Source: Lactarius indigo (taxonomy: Eukaryota; Basidiomycota; Agaricomycetes; Russulales; Russulaceae). Taken from it: a stretch of 64,000 nt of DNA. The position numbers and the translations under genes were made by a program. Below the pieces are notes generated by a model that saw nothing but the letters and a program-made list of their open reading frames with translations, did not search any database and was not told the DNA's origin. Within the stretch, counting starts at the first letter, position 1; every line of letters starts with the position of its first letter. This document shows, piece after piece, positions 33,321 to 44,640 of this stretch. The DNA is taken from contig JAFKAC010000040.1 in the NCBI GenBank assembly GCA_025766275.1, positions 496,001 through 560,000 on the forward strand, given 5' to 3'.

Positions 33321-35005
33321 AGATAGATTGGCACTGGTCCTGCAGCGGCGGTAAGCATAGACTTGAGGCATTGTGAAAGCGAGCCGTTGGACGGTTGTTC
33401 CGATCCTTGTTTGTGTGCAGAGTACAAGGAGGAGAGGGCGTCACAGAATATATCTGATTGATCTGAGAGTTGTACAAGAAGGGAGGATAATAATGCGCGG
33501 GGGTCCTGTTTCGCTTTGTCTTTGAAATCGAAGTAAAAATACGCCAAGAATGCCGATCCAGAATCGGCCAAGGATTTAATGTCGCGGATGATCACAGTGC
33601 TTGTTCATCACATAAGTCCAAGTAGGACGCAACTCAGCGGGGGTAGCGCACCTGAGAATAGTCTTCCCCGAGCCAGCTATCGATCCATAATTCGTTAGTG
33701 GAAAGTTAAAACTGAAATGGTGAAGGAAGTGTACGTTTTCCGTGAATCCATAACAAAGAGCCAGATATCTTCCAAACTGCAAGGGTGTTCCCGTTGGTAC
33801 ACCATACCGCGGTACCCTCGTGATGAACATCGGAAGCAGTGTTGTAATTGACGGATGGATCCGGGGGGGCGATCCATTTTCGAAGGTTCTGGCGCAACTC
33901 ATTCCCTGTAAGAGTGCCAGTGGTCAAGGTTTGGTGATGGAATGAGGTTAGAATACGACGGACGATTCAGATCGCTGACTTGATCGACGACTTGTTTAAT
34001 GGCTACTCCGTTCTCCTTGACATCTAACGGGGTCCGAAGATAGGTTCGGGGGCCGGCAAATGCAGGTATAACTCACCTTGGGTGACCGAACCCACCTTGT
34101 TGTCGACGCTTCGCACCCTGTCGTCGATACACTCTACTTTCGTATTGACGCTCTGTAACGTCTCACCGACACCGTCCACCTTGTCGTCAATGCCACGGGT
34201 GATCGTCAGCGCTTCTACTGCTGCCATACGAGCTTCCTCTTGCGTCCATCGATCCAGTCGCTGAAGCGCGTCTTCGACGTCATTTCTTCCAATCAGCTTT
34301 TTCAGGTACTTCTCTGCGTGATGTTCGATATCTGGGGATATGTTGAAGGGAAAGGGCATACTGGTTCGTCCCTGCCTGATCTCTTTCGTCACGATCCCAA
34401 GGATTGAGATCACCTCGACCATGATCTTTACGATAATGTCCGTCATCGCTGTGGTCGGTTGTACATGTATATATCTTTCAAGCCTCTTAAAAAAGTGTTC
34501 CATGCTGCCAAACAGATCCACAAGAGAATCTTGGCTAGCGTGGACGTCCTTAACGGCCTAATAGATAGAGATGTCAACAAGATACATGTCGGGCCAAGTG
34601 AGATGCGCACTTGGAGGAGGACACCAATCCCAGCGAAAATCGCCTTCGCAGGTGGGAACGCCTGTATTTATCCATGTCAGAGGTAGATCTCAAGTGGGTC
34701 AATATCTCGCCACTTACCAGCCCAACACCTTCGCCGAGGGTCGCAGAGAAAGCGTACAGTACATTTACAGTGGGATCCAGCCACTTTGTGAACCTTTCAT
34801 CTGCGCTTTGAGATCGATCGAACGCCTGTACTTGAGCTCGAAGAATGGCGAGAATGGCATTGGGAGAGTCGCAGGACTGCAGCTGGGTGGCTAGAGGATG
34901 AGAAGCGATGTTTTTCTTTGTCTGTTTGTTGTACGCTTTCAAAGCAGCTTCGAAGATTTTCCCAAAGTCCATAGAAGACGTGGCGGTAGACGGAACTTGA
35001 GACAT
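33321..35005 (-). CDS. NLR-like gene C, 5' part: Goodbye and start of NACHT
   Basis: Exons 35005-34718, 34661-34611, 34557-34077, 34023-33964, 33905-33735, 33676-33652 and 33599-33335. The Goodbye half is identical to gene B over 34498-35006. The linker has five heptads. The P-loop reads GKPGSGKT (Thr in place of Ser). Exon 7 runs AFLAYFYFDFKDKAKQDPRA to LTAAAGPVPIYL, where the LINE is inserted; it carries one extra Ala codon compared with the paralogues. A transcript would read into antisense LINE sequence. Confidence 0.87.
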
Positions 35006-35154
35006 AGTGATAGTTGAAGGAACCTAGGTGTATACTTAGGGATACAGGAAGATCACGTCGGGAAGGGTGGGTAAAGCCTGAGGGCACTGGCACAGGTTCG
35101 CACAGCTCCTGAATTACGGCCAGGATAGGACGCCTCGTGTTGAACAGATAGCCG

Positions 35155-35171
35155 CCCTGATATTCCCAGGG
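35155..35171 (-). promoter_or_regulatory. Conserved upstream dyad, gene C
   Basis: CCCTGATATTCCCAGGG, about 150 bp before the ATG of C, preceded by GATAGCCG. Confidence 0.45.
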
Positions 35172-35749
35172 ACTACGATAACTTAGACGCGCAGATTCGC
35201 TGCGGCCAACTCGAGGTGCAGAAGACACAGTGGCAGGAGAGCGTCAGACCTACATTAGTTCATCACTGTAGGACAGGTGCGAGTACGAGAACCTAACGGC
35301 GGTCTCCACGAGGAGCCTACCTTGGCCCCCGATATCTCTGTGTGGGCCGACGGTCTTGGCGCGGCAGATTGGCGAGGACAATTCAAGGGCAGGTTCTCCC
35401 CGCCATCTTTGTAAGATCAAGAATGCCTAGAACTATGTCGATAAGCACTAGTTTTTTTTACATCATGACCTTGACGACTCGGAAGCCCTTTCGCCGGCAC
35501 ACGACTGATTGTGACGTCTTGTGGGATAAACTAGTCAATGAATGAATTTGTATTTCGAAATTCTGGCTCGAGATATGACTCAGGGGAGTGATTCCCGTTG
35601 TTGATGGTGCCTTCTAGCTTGAAAGTAGGAGGATGTCATATCATATACTCATCCCCAGCGCCAACTATCAACAATCTCTACGAATAACAGCCCCATCTGC
35701 GACCGATCGTCTAACGTACTACAAATCGCTGCACTGCCCCCCGTCCCGT

Positions 35750-36340
35750 GGCTCCCCCAGAGCCGCTCTGGTTCCCGTGCTGTCGATTCTGGCTAGCTCC
35801 GTACTCCACCCTGTATGCGGCGACCGTGGACATCAAGATCACTGTTCCCCAAGAAGAGGAGCAACGCCGTGCGCGGTGGGAGAGTCGCGTATATTGCTGT
35901 GAGGTGCGAGTTCAGGTTCGCCACGGCTGCGAACAGGGTGTTGCCGTTGCCACCCGGCGGCAGCGACGGCGGGGTCTTCGCGCTTTCTGTCTTCGTCTGC
36001 GCTGCGTCGGTCCGATTTTAGTTTTCTGGATCTTCTGTGACAGTGAGGCTGTAGTGCTCCCTGTGATGAATTGATTAGCCATCGACAATATGGGACTGGA
36101 GGGTCAGCGAGAGGATTGAGAGATGAGCTACGTACGCCTAGGGGTATCCATCAATCCCATCTGTCGCCCAAATACAAACTCGTGGGAGTCCAGCGTTCTT
36201 GTCTCCATCGGGAACATCCGCGTCATTCGCACAGGCGACGGTCGTGGAGGGCGCAGTCGCTGAGGTACCATTCCAGGCACTGGGTTGTCGTGATTGACGA
36301 CCACCGTGCATGTGCCATTTGACCCACGAGTGCACTCGGA
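35750..36340 (-). pseudogene. Unknown conserved reading frame, decayed (spacer 3 copy)
   Basis: Minus-strand pieces resembling spacer 1: WNGTSATAPSTTVACANDAD followed by GLPRVCIWATDGIDGYP (about 36130-36330), then ENQNRTDAAQTKTES and NGNTLFAAV near 35940-36040. No recognised family. Confidence 0.28.
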
Positions 36341-37835
36341 TACGCGATACGCGCCGGGATCATGGTACGCTTCGAGTTCGCTCCCTTAGCCAGGGAAATT
36401 CGTCAATTCGGTCGCAGCGGGACGCACAGTTCTTAATATTAGCTTGAAGTAGATCCTTGCACTTCTGACGGGCCCGCGATCCTACATAGAGGGTCTGGGC
36501 TACTTGCACGTGAGCCATATCAGTCCCGGCTTGAGTGGTCGACCGCGCCCGGTAGTGGAAGAATATCGCAGTGCCGATGCAACGTAAGTACGCAAGTTGT
36601 AAGGCATGTAGATATGATGCAAGCGAACGGCCCAGCAGGATCGTCGAAGAGTTTATGAGCGCGGGAGTCTGCATATCGAGGAGAGTCATTGTTACAGTGT
36701 CAGGCGCTGCCGCTGTTATTAAAAAACTTGGATTGCGGTCGAGTACGAGAATCACAGATTACTGGCAAAAACCTACCGGCACGGTGGCTTAACAAGTTGA
36801 CCGTATAACCTTTCCTGGGTCAAAGTCGATAGCACAAACCGGCGATTGTACCTTGCCCTCAATTATCATGTACTGGGAAAACTGTTGTAGTTATTTAATG
36901 AATAGCACCGCGTAAGAAGTGCACAATTTCACTGGCCAGTTACAAAGGCAGTGTAGATCCCTCGGTATCGGCCACGACTTGGCACGTCCTTATCTGCCCG
37001 TACTGGCCTTTGAGATAACTTACATCTGCAAGCCATTCTCGACTTTTTTCTCTGTAGTTAAGAGGTGCCGCGCGGTGTTCTTTCTACGTGTGCTCTGCTG
37101 CGGTGCAGATAAACAACTGGAGAGAGGGGAAAGGTAGAGACACGAACCAAACATTCGCCCTTCTATACGTCGCCTTTTCTTCCACGGGATTGGAAAGTTT
37201 GTTGAGGACGGAGCGTGCTGCATCTCCCGGTGTGCGAGTAGGGCATGCTTGGGAAAACGAACGTGCGATGAACAGAATACCGCCGTAGAGTGCCATAGCC
37301 TCTCCACAAGTTGGAGTCAACGGAAGAGGGGACATCTCGGGGTTCGCCGGGGAAGGTGATGGGTAGATTGGAACTCACCGTGACTGAGGGAAGAGGAGTA
37401 GAGAACGGGCGGTATTTGGTATGAGACATGGCATATGTTTTGCTAATCGACGAGTATGAACTACTTGAACCACTTGATTAGGTAGATCTGAATCAGCTAT
37501 GACACGACATCCTAATCTGAGGCTGAGGTCAGTGAGATATTCGACTCGGTTTTTACCGGATCTGGAATGTGTTATTTCCAGGGCCGGGCCCGGCGGCGTG
37601 AATCAGCTGTTCCTATTACTGAACACTCATCATCTTTCCTTCGCGCCACCTCCTCTCCACCTCTATTGCACCTTTTGATGCCATCTACTTATCGTATGAA
37701 GCTCACATCGGACCTTGCTTCATTTCCCTTTGTTGGGAGAGACATCCGCTCCTTCCCCTACCAGGACCCCAGTTCTGCCCGAATGCCTCACGTGTAATCC
37801 CTGACTGCAGTTCGGCATCAGTAACATTTCAAGCC

Positions 37836-38350
37836 ATGGATCCAGAAGGCAGGAGAGGCGGAAAGTCCAAAGTTGGCGAAGCTCCCTCGACCGAGGTCAG
37901 ATGCTACTAGACCTGCAGTGTGAAAGTCGGCCTTCAGGTCTGCCTTTTCCCCTTGTTCTCGCGCGCGGTAGTCGTGGTTTCAGTTCCCCATTGACGGTGT
38001 CCACAGATACCTAAAACAGCGCACTGAGGACGATGTTTGCCTCACCGCGCAGGCTGTCGTTTACACCTCGGCTAACCCTGAATACCTCACTGCCGAAGTC
38101 TTGCAACTAGCAGGCCCGTCGCGTACTCTCCTCTCCCTTCTGTATACTTACGCACTCCGTGATCAAGGCAATGCATCAAAGATCTCCGCGACAAGCATAT
38201 CACACCACAGTATTTACAACTCGCTATTTGGGGATACGAGGAGCTCGACACACCCGTGCGAGCGACGACCGCTGGTGGTTCCTGCCATTCGTTTATAAGA
38301 GCACAATTGCCAGCAAGGTTAAGAAGCCGGAAGGCACACCGGCTGCGTAA
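37836..38350 (+). pseudogene. Histone H2A.Z copy 3
   Basis: Exon 1 from 37836 is degraded at the start (ATGGATCCAG) but keeps the KSKVGEAPSTEV frame, then meets a stop (TAG) after GAGGTCAGATGCTAC. Exon 2 is 37984-38113 ([27 protein letters not shown]), with several replacements at conserved sites and a GC instead of GT donor. Exon 3, 38168-38350, is 183 nt where copy 1 has 182, so it is frameshifted; the end KKPEGTPAA-TAA is still readable. Confidence 0.8.
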
Positions 38351-39146
38351 TGTGCGCAACGATGATTTCATACGCCCTCGTGCTCAGTTGTGGGAGCGCC
38401 AGAATATTAGGTTACTTTTCAATGCGACTCGGATGCCTTGGAGATACCGTTGTATCTCTATATTTAGGGTTTTTTCTTTCTTTATCCTAGGCTCGTAGAC
38501 TAGTCGTGTTCTCTCTTCTACTTGGAATCGGTTCCAATTACAACGCAAAGCACCAGAATCTAGCAATTGGCAGCGGGGCTAACGCCACTTACAACAGGGG
38601 GGTTAGGGGTTTCGTTGCACACCTACCATCGCACAGGGCTATTGTATCTGAGCCAGAGCTATGTCCTTGTGTGAACCCCCTACGCCCCGTGAGACTGTCA
38701 ATCGGTTGAATTGGGGCGCAAGGCTGAGCTGCAGTTAACAAGCCGATCCTTCAAAAGGGAGAGTCATCCTCCGCAACTCGGTTTAGAATGGCACCGGAAA
38801 GACCGTTACTCTGAAAGGGGGCGTCCTGTCCTCATTAGGTGGTAATAGACGTCGATTGAAATGCATGAACTTGAAGGCAGTTTCTACGAACAACGCGTGT
38901 CACTCTCCAGGCTCCAGCAAGTCAGGTCTTTGTATGGTGTTATCGACTCTGATAATAAAGCAGCACGAGCACCATACCGTAAATAAAATGATGACATGAG
39001 GGAAATTAGATGCATGTGACACGAATTCGGAAAGTCTACACGATTTCGCTACATAAATAGTACTAATGGGTTCCGGTGAATCGCTGTAATAAGAGTCAAT
39101 AGAGCTTAAACAAGAAGGGAAATCGTCACTTACATAGGCCAACAAG
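38351..39146. other. Tail region 3 between H2A.Z copy 3 and NLR D
   Basis: Diverged copy of tail region 1 without obvious insertions; no gene seen. Confidence 0.5.
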
Positions 39147-42100
39147 TCAATTATACCCCGTCTCGTTCGTTCGTTGCGCGGCGTGTTGGGAGAGCAATCG
39201 TAAAATTTCCTGCCGTTTTGGACCACCGCGTACTACCTCAGACGCGGTCTTTCCACTGAGCTTGCGCAGCTGGGCATCCGCACCGTGGTCTAGAAAGAGC
39301 TGTACGATGTCTGGGTGTTCTCCATTGCGACACGCTGATACTTCGTGTAATGGGGTCGATCCCTCGTCATTCTGGGAATTGACCTCTACACTGTGCTCGA
39401 GTAGTATCCGACAAACCTTGAGGTTTCCGAATCTCGCTGCGAAATGCAATGCATTGTTTCCCTCGTTGTCGCGGACAGACGCATTCGCACTATGATCCAG
39501 CAAAAATTGCACGACGTGGGGGTATCCATTCGCCGATGCCAACATAAGTGGAGTCGATCCTCTAACATTCCGGGTGTTGACCGCCGCATTGTGCTCGAGG
39601 AGTATCTGAGCAACCTCGAGGTTCCCGTAGCAGGCTGCTGAGGACAGTGGGGTCGAGCCGAACTCGGTCTGGGAGCTCACATCCGCACCACAGTCGAGGA
39701 GCCACTTTGAGGCGGCGAGGCGTCCGTTTTGTGACATAAGGTGAAGTGGAGTCCCCGTTTCCACATAGAGGGCATTCAGGTCAGCGCCGCGCTCTCTAAG
39801 GAGCTGGGCGACCTTGAAATTACCGTTGAAGAGCGTCGCATGAAGCGGAGTCCCGCAGCGGCCTCCCTGAGCACTTAGGTGCTGTGGATGCTTGTCAATG
39901 AGGCGTTTTACAAGACCGTAGAATCCATAGAATGCGGCATAGTATAAGGGAGACGCTGAGGTCAGCGGCACGGGTTTCAACCACATGGGCTCGTCTACGC
40001 CATGTGTTCTTAGCCACGATCGAAAATACGGTTTGTTGATGTCGAAGAAACAGTCCATTGCGTCCTTTATGCGCATCTCTACATTCCCGACCTTGGCATG
40101 TCCGATCCAATATTCGGCAGCATATCGAACAAAAGGAAGTCTTTTGGCGCTGTCTTCATCTTCGTCTTCATCTTTGTCTTCATCTTTGTCTTCATCTTCG
40201 ACATGGTCATTCACTGGCAGGTAGAGCAGGACGCCGAGACACGCTTGGGCAAGAATCGCGTGCGAGGGTTCGAAGGGGATATGAAACTTGGATACATCTT
40301 CCCTACAACCCGCGAGCCGATCTGATGTCAGGAATTCCTTCACCGAAAAATGCGAGAACTGAACAACCCGGTGGCCTTTGTCGATGATCACGGTGACCAA
40401 ACTAGAACACGCCGATAGCACCGCCTCTTCTCTGTCTTCCCACCGCCAATCCCCGATCAATTTCGGGATCCCTCCTGGACCGAGGTCAAATGCAAGCACA
40501 TCCGCAAGCTCCTCAACCCGGAATGGGCGACTGGCAACCGCGAGACATTGCAAAAGTCGATATGCGTGTGCCCGATTCGCATTGTCGATCTCCTTCAGGA
40601 TCCGCTTGTACGTCTCGTCCAGTGATTTCGGCAATTCTTCGAGAATTCGACGCAGATTCGTCGGGAAACAGTGTCGCAGCACCTCCAATTGGCAATAAAC
40701 CCACCGAAACCTGTGTCAGAGTATAAGAACGAGACGACCGTGAGCATTCAAAGAAACCCTTACATGCCGTCTGCTTTCTCCGTCAGTTTATCGATCACCA
40801 TATCCTTTTCTTCGTCTCGCCATCTCTTCGTCTTTCTGTCCGAGCGGATAAAATGCGTGATATAATTGTTAATGTCTTGTATTTGTCCGCTTTCATCGTG
40901 GAGGGATAGTTGTTGAGTTGCCAAAGGCTCGAGCACGGTACGGATGTCGAACTCGGGACGACTTGTGATACATAATCGCAGAGTTCGATGCTGGAGCTTA
41001 ACGAGGTCATCCACAAGGTCCAGTAACTTTTCACGCGGCGACGGCAATCCAGAGCCGTAGGGACACTCGTCAAGAGCGTCCAGGACAAGATAGACCGGCG
41101 CTGGTCCCGCGGCGGTTAGCATAGACTTGAGGCATTGTGAAAGTGAGGCGTTGGACGGTTGTTCCAATCCTTGTTTGTGTGCGGAGTACAGGGAGTAAAG
41201 AGCGTCACAGAATATATCTGATTGATCTGAGAGTTGTACAAGAAGGGAGGATAACAGAGCGCGGGCGTCTTGCTTCGCTTTGTCCTTAAAATCGAAGTAA
41301 AAATAGGCCAAGAAAGCCGATCCGGAGTTGGATATGGGTTTGATATCGCGGATGATCGCGGAGCTTGTTAATGATCTAAGTTCGATTAAGACGCAACTCG
41401 GCGGGGGTAGCGCACCTGAGAATACTTTTCCCAGAACCGGCTATCAATCGAGGGGTCGTTAGTTGGAACTAAGACTGAGATGGTGACGGATATGTACGTT
41501 TTCCGTGAATCCATAACAAAGAGCCAGATGTTTTCCAATCTGCGAAGGTGTTCCCATCGGTGCACCATGCCGCGGTCCCCTCGTGATGAGCATCGGAAGC
41601 AGTGTTGTAATTGACGGATGGATCGGGGGGAGCGATCCACCGTCGAAGGTTCTGGCGCAACTCATTCCCTGTAAGGAAGGTCAAGGTTTGGTGATGGAAT
41701 CGGGTTAGAAGACGACGGACGGTTTAGGTCGGTGACTTGATTGACGACTTGTTTAATGGCTACTCCGTTCTCCTTTACATCGGTTTGAGGGCCAGCCAAT
41801 GAAGTTATAACTCACCTTGAGTGACTGAACCGACTTTGCTGTCGATACCCTCTACTTTCGTATTGACGCTCTGTACCGTCTCACCGACGCCGTCCACCTT
41901 GTCATCGATGCCACGAGTGATCGTCAGGGCTTCTACTGCTGCCATACGAGCTTCCTCTTGCGTCAATCGGTCCAATCGCTGAAGCGCGTCCTCGACATCA
42001 TTTCTTCCAATCAGCTTCTTGAGGTACTTCTCTGCGTGATGTTCGATATCTGGGTATATATCGAAAGGGAAGGACATACTTGTTCGCCCTTGCTTTATCT

Positions 42101-42729
42101 CTTTCGTCACGACCCCAAGGATTGAGATCACCTCGACCATGATCTTTACGATAATGTCCGTCATCGCTGCGGTCGGTCGGACATGTATATATCTTTCAAG
42201 CCGCTTAAAAAAGTGTTCATGCGGCCAAACAGGTCCACAAGAGAATTTTGGCTAGCGCGGACATCTTTAACGGCCTAATAGATAGAGATGTCAAGAAGAC
42301 ACACGTCGGGCCAAGTGAGATGCTCACTTGGAGGAGGACACCAATCCCAGCGAAAATCGCCTTCGCAGGTGGGAACGCCTGCAGTAATGCACGTCAGAGG
42401 TAGGTCTCAGGTGGGTCAAACGTCTCGCCACTTACCAGCCCAACACCTTCTCCGAGAGTCGCAGAGAAAGCGTACAGTACATTTACAGTGGGATCCAGCC
42501 ACTTAGTCCACCTTTCATCTGCGCTTTGAGATTGATCGAACGCCTGTACTTGAGCCCGAAGAATGGCGAGAATGGCAGTGGGAGAGTCGCAGGATTGCAG
42601 CTGGATGGCTAGGGGATGGGAGGCGATGTCTTTCTTGGTCTGGTTGTTGTAGGCTTCCAAAGCAGCTCCGAAGATGGTCTCAAAGTTTGTAGAAGATGTG
42701 GCAGTCACGGTCAAGGGAATTTGGGACAT
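39147..42729 (-). pseudogene. NLR-like gene D: Goodbye-NACHT-ankyrin, frameshifted and missing a splice acceptor
   Basis: Exons 42729-42436, 42378-42328, 42274-41816, 41780-41721, 41668-41498, 41440-41416, 41363-40764 and 40710-39147. A single G is missing in exon 3 near 42218 (GCATGGAAC in gene C against GCATGAAC here). The last ~17 nt of intron 3, including its AG, are deleted before 41780. NACHT (GKPGSGKS, VYLVLDALDE, CITSRPE) and eight ankyrin repeats remain open, ending QHAAQRTNETGYN. Between the winged helix and the ankyrins there is an acidic insert EDEDKDEDKDEDEDED. The linker has four heptads. With the missing base restored the length is 1074 residues. Confidence 0.85.
40147..40203 (-). 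repeat. Hexanucleotide-type repeat coding Asp/Glu/Lys in gene D
   Basis: Alternating TCTTCA/TCTTTG units on the plus strand, coding the acidic insert of gene D. The other copies lack it and have a short segment (DDRTEDKDSV-type) here. Confidence 0.85.
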
Positions 42730-42874
42730 AGTGCTCGTTAAAGGAGCCTGGGTGAACGATTGGTTATGGAATAACAGGGAGATCGCGCTGGGGATGAGGG
42801 CGTAAAGGGCACAGATTCCCACAGCACATGAATGATAGCTGGGACTCGGACGCCTCGTGGGCAATATATAGCCG

Positions 42875-42891
42875 CCCTGATATTCTCAGGG
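42875..42891 (-). promoter_or_regulatory. Conserved upstream dyad, gene D
   Basis: CCCTGATATTCTCAGGG, about 150 bp before the ATG of D. Confidence 0.42.
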
Positions 42892-43504
42892 ACCCTGCCA
42901 TTAGACGCGCGCAAACAATGACATTCACTGCGTCCAGCCCAAAGGATGCAATAGACTCGTACTGACAGGAGAGCGTCACACCTAGATTCGTTCGTCGCTC
43001 CAGGTCAGTCGCTCCAGGTCAGGTGTGAGTACGACTCAGAGAATCGAACAGCCTCTGCGAGAAGGCTGTCGTCGGTATCTGTGGATGTCTTGGCGTGTGC
43101 TAGGTTCAAGTGGGCGAGGACAGATTTGCGAGATCATGAGTGCCTCGTCCTGATGGAACCACGCACACGGGAATGTGTTAACACGATGACCTCGAACGCC
43201 AGGAAACCTATGACATCTATACACTACGCGACCAACTACGACTTCCCACGGTAAATGAGTAAAAATTGCATTTGGGCTCCAGGGGTGAGTGAGAATCCAT
43301 GGGGGGTAGTCGAGTAATACCCGTCATTGCTGGTGCCTCTACCTAGAGAGTAAACGAGGATACTGTATCGTCATCGCTAACGCGAACTATCAATACCCTC
43401 CTACGTTTTGGCCCTGGCGAACAATGACCCCACCCAAGACCCCATCCGTGCGCGGACGACTGCCTCCACGAGCGCCCGATCGTGCTCCAACGCAGAGCAC
43501 CGTC

Positions 43505-44069
43505 TGTAGGTTATGGATAGTTTCGGGAGCTTGGAACACACTCGCAGAGCGAACTAGATAACACTGAAAGTCTCAGGAATCACGTACGGGCGATGACCGA
43601 GGTGGACGGTACTGGCGAGCGAAGGTATTTAACTACTGAGTAAAAAACTGAGGACGTACAAACGTCGCACTAAAGAGTGACAGGACAGGACAGAAAGGCT
43701 TTACAGCAAAATCCAAAATGGGGGGCCCCTTGCGACCACATTAGGCGTACAGGCTGAGCCTGAAAGGGTGTTCTGTTAAGTGGGATAACCTTAACTTTGC
43801 CGACCCTTTGCTGAAATAACTATTTGATACCCTCGATAACTACTTCATAACTATATATTCGTGAGATACCAAATTTCCCAAGAATTTTAGACTACACTTA
43901 ATTATGAACCCCGCACGTCAAATTTGGAGGTCAGCTGTCGTCCATTTTTACTCAAGGGGCCCCCCATTTTGGATTTTGCTGTAGTTTAGACGGAAACTAG
44001 GGTAGACAGACAGGCAGCGGAAAGGGATTGGAAATGCGGGAACGTCGCGCATAGACGCGCTGAACCTCA
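43505..44069. mobile_element. Putative solo LTR or other non-autonomous element, carrying a MITE
   Basis: Interrupts sequence that is continuous in spacer 1 (GCACCGTC followed by CCCAG). Starts TGTAGGTTATGG, ends GCTGAACCTCA. GCACCGTC is repeated at 43497-43504 and 44070-44077. The TG/CA ends suggest a solo LTR; the 8-bp duplication fits hAT elements better, but no clear TIR is seen. Without the MITE it is about 285 bp. Confidence 0.55.
43704..43982. mobile_element. 279-bp MITE, Tc1/mariner-like
   Basis: Perfect 29-bp terminal inverted repeats beginning CAGCAAAATCCAAAATGGGG, flanked by TA (43702-43703 and 43983-43984). No coding capacity; AT-rich core. Confidence 0.88.
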
Positions 44070-44154
44070 GCACCGTCCCCAGATCTAGCGGTTACCCCCG
44101 TCCTGCTCTGGGTCTTGTCCCACTGATTCTGGCTAGCTTGCTTGACAACTCCGC

Positions 44155-44640
44155 TCAGCGTGTGGCGAGCGTGGATATCGAGCGCGGGTTTCTGTGTCTC
44201 GAGAAGAGGAGCAGTGCTGTCGGGTACTCGTTTACTCGATTCGTCACTGCCGCGAACAGGCTGTTGCCGTTGTTGTCTGGCGGCGACAGCGGGGTCTCCA
44301 TGTTTTCCATCTTCGTTTCTGCTGTGCCAGTCAGGTTTTGGTTTTCTGCATTTTCGGCGCTGAGAAAACTGTCCGCGCGTGACTTGGGTATGGTCCCTGT
44401 GGCTGTTTGCTTAAGCACTGACGATGTAGTGCTGGACGATTGAGAGGTCACCCACACTCATCAGGATCCGCTAACTTCATCAGTCGCACTAATATCAACT
44501 CGTGAGAGTCCGACGCTCCTGGAAACTGCCAAGAACCTCTGCGTTGTTCACGCAGGCGACGGTCTGGGCGGGGGCAGTCGCCTAAGTGACGTGCCAAGCA
44601 CCGATGTTGCCGCGGTCAACGGTAGCCGTGCCCGTGCATG
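44155..44640 (-). pseudogene. Unknown conserved reading frame, decayed (spacer 4 copy)
   Basis: Minus strand AENQNLTGTAETKMENMETP, then GNSLFAAVTN and YPTALLLFS (44155-44400), as in spacer 1. Upstream remnants of the TVAC piece lie near 44540-44640. Not recognised. Confidence 0.3.

Larger units (their letters stand above)
35006..37835. other. Spacer 3 between NLR C and H2A.Z copy 3
   Basis: No intact gene. It contains the dyad block, both pieces of the unknown frame (35750-36340), the recurrent block at about 37195-37290 (minus-strand AVFCSSHVRFPKHALLAHRE), and the H2A.Z upstream region (about 37560-37835). Confidence 0.55.

Noticed and set aside
36360..36755. 131-codon minus-strand frame in spacer 3
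   Set aside because: Not conserved in the other spacers, no motif, no splice context; probably chance.
42730..42864. Upstream extension of gene D to an earlier ATG (also 60983-61150 for gene F)
   Set aside because: The added residues are not shared between paralogues and overlap the conserved upstream block. All copies share the MSQ[VI]P start.
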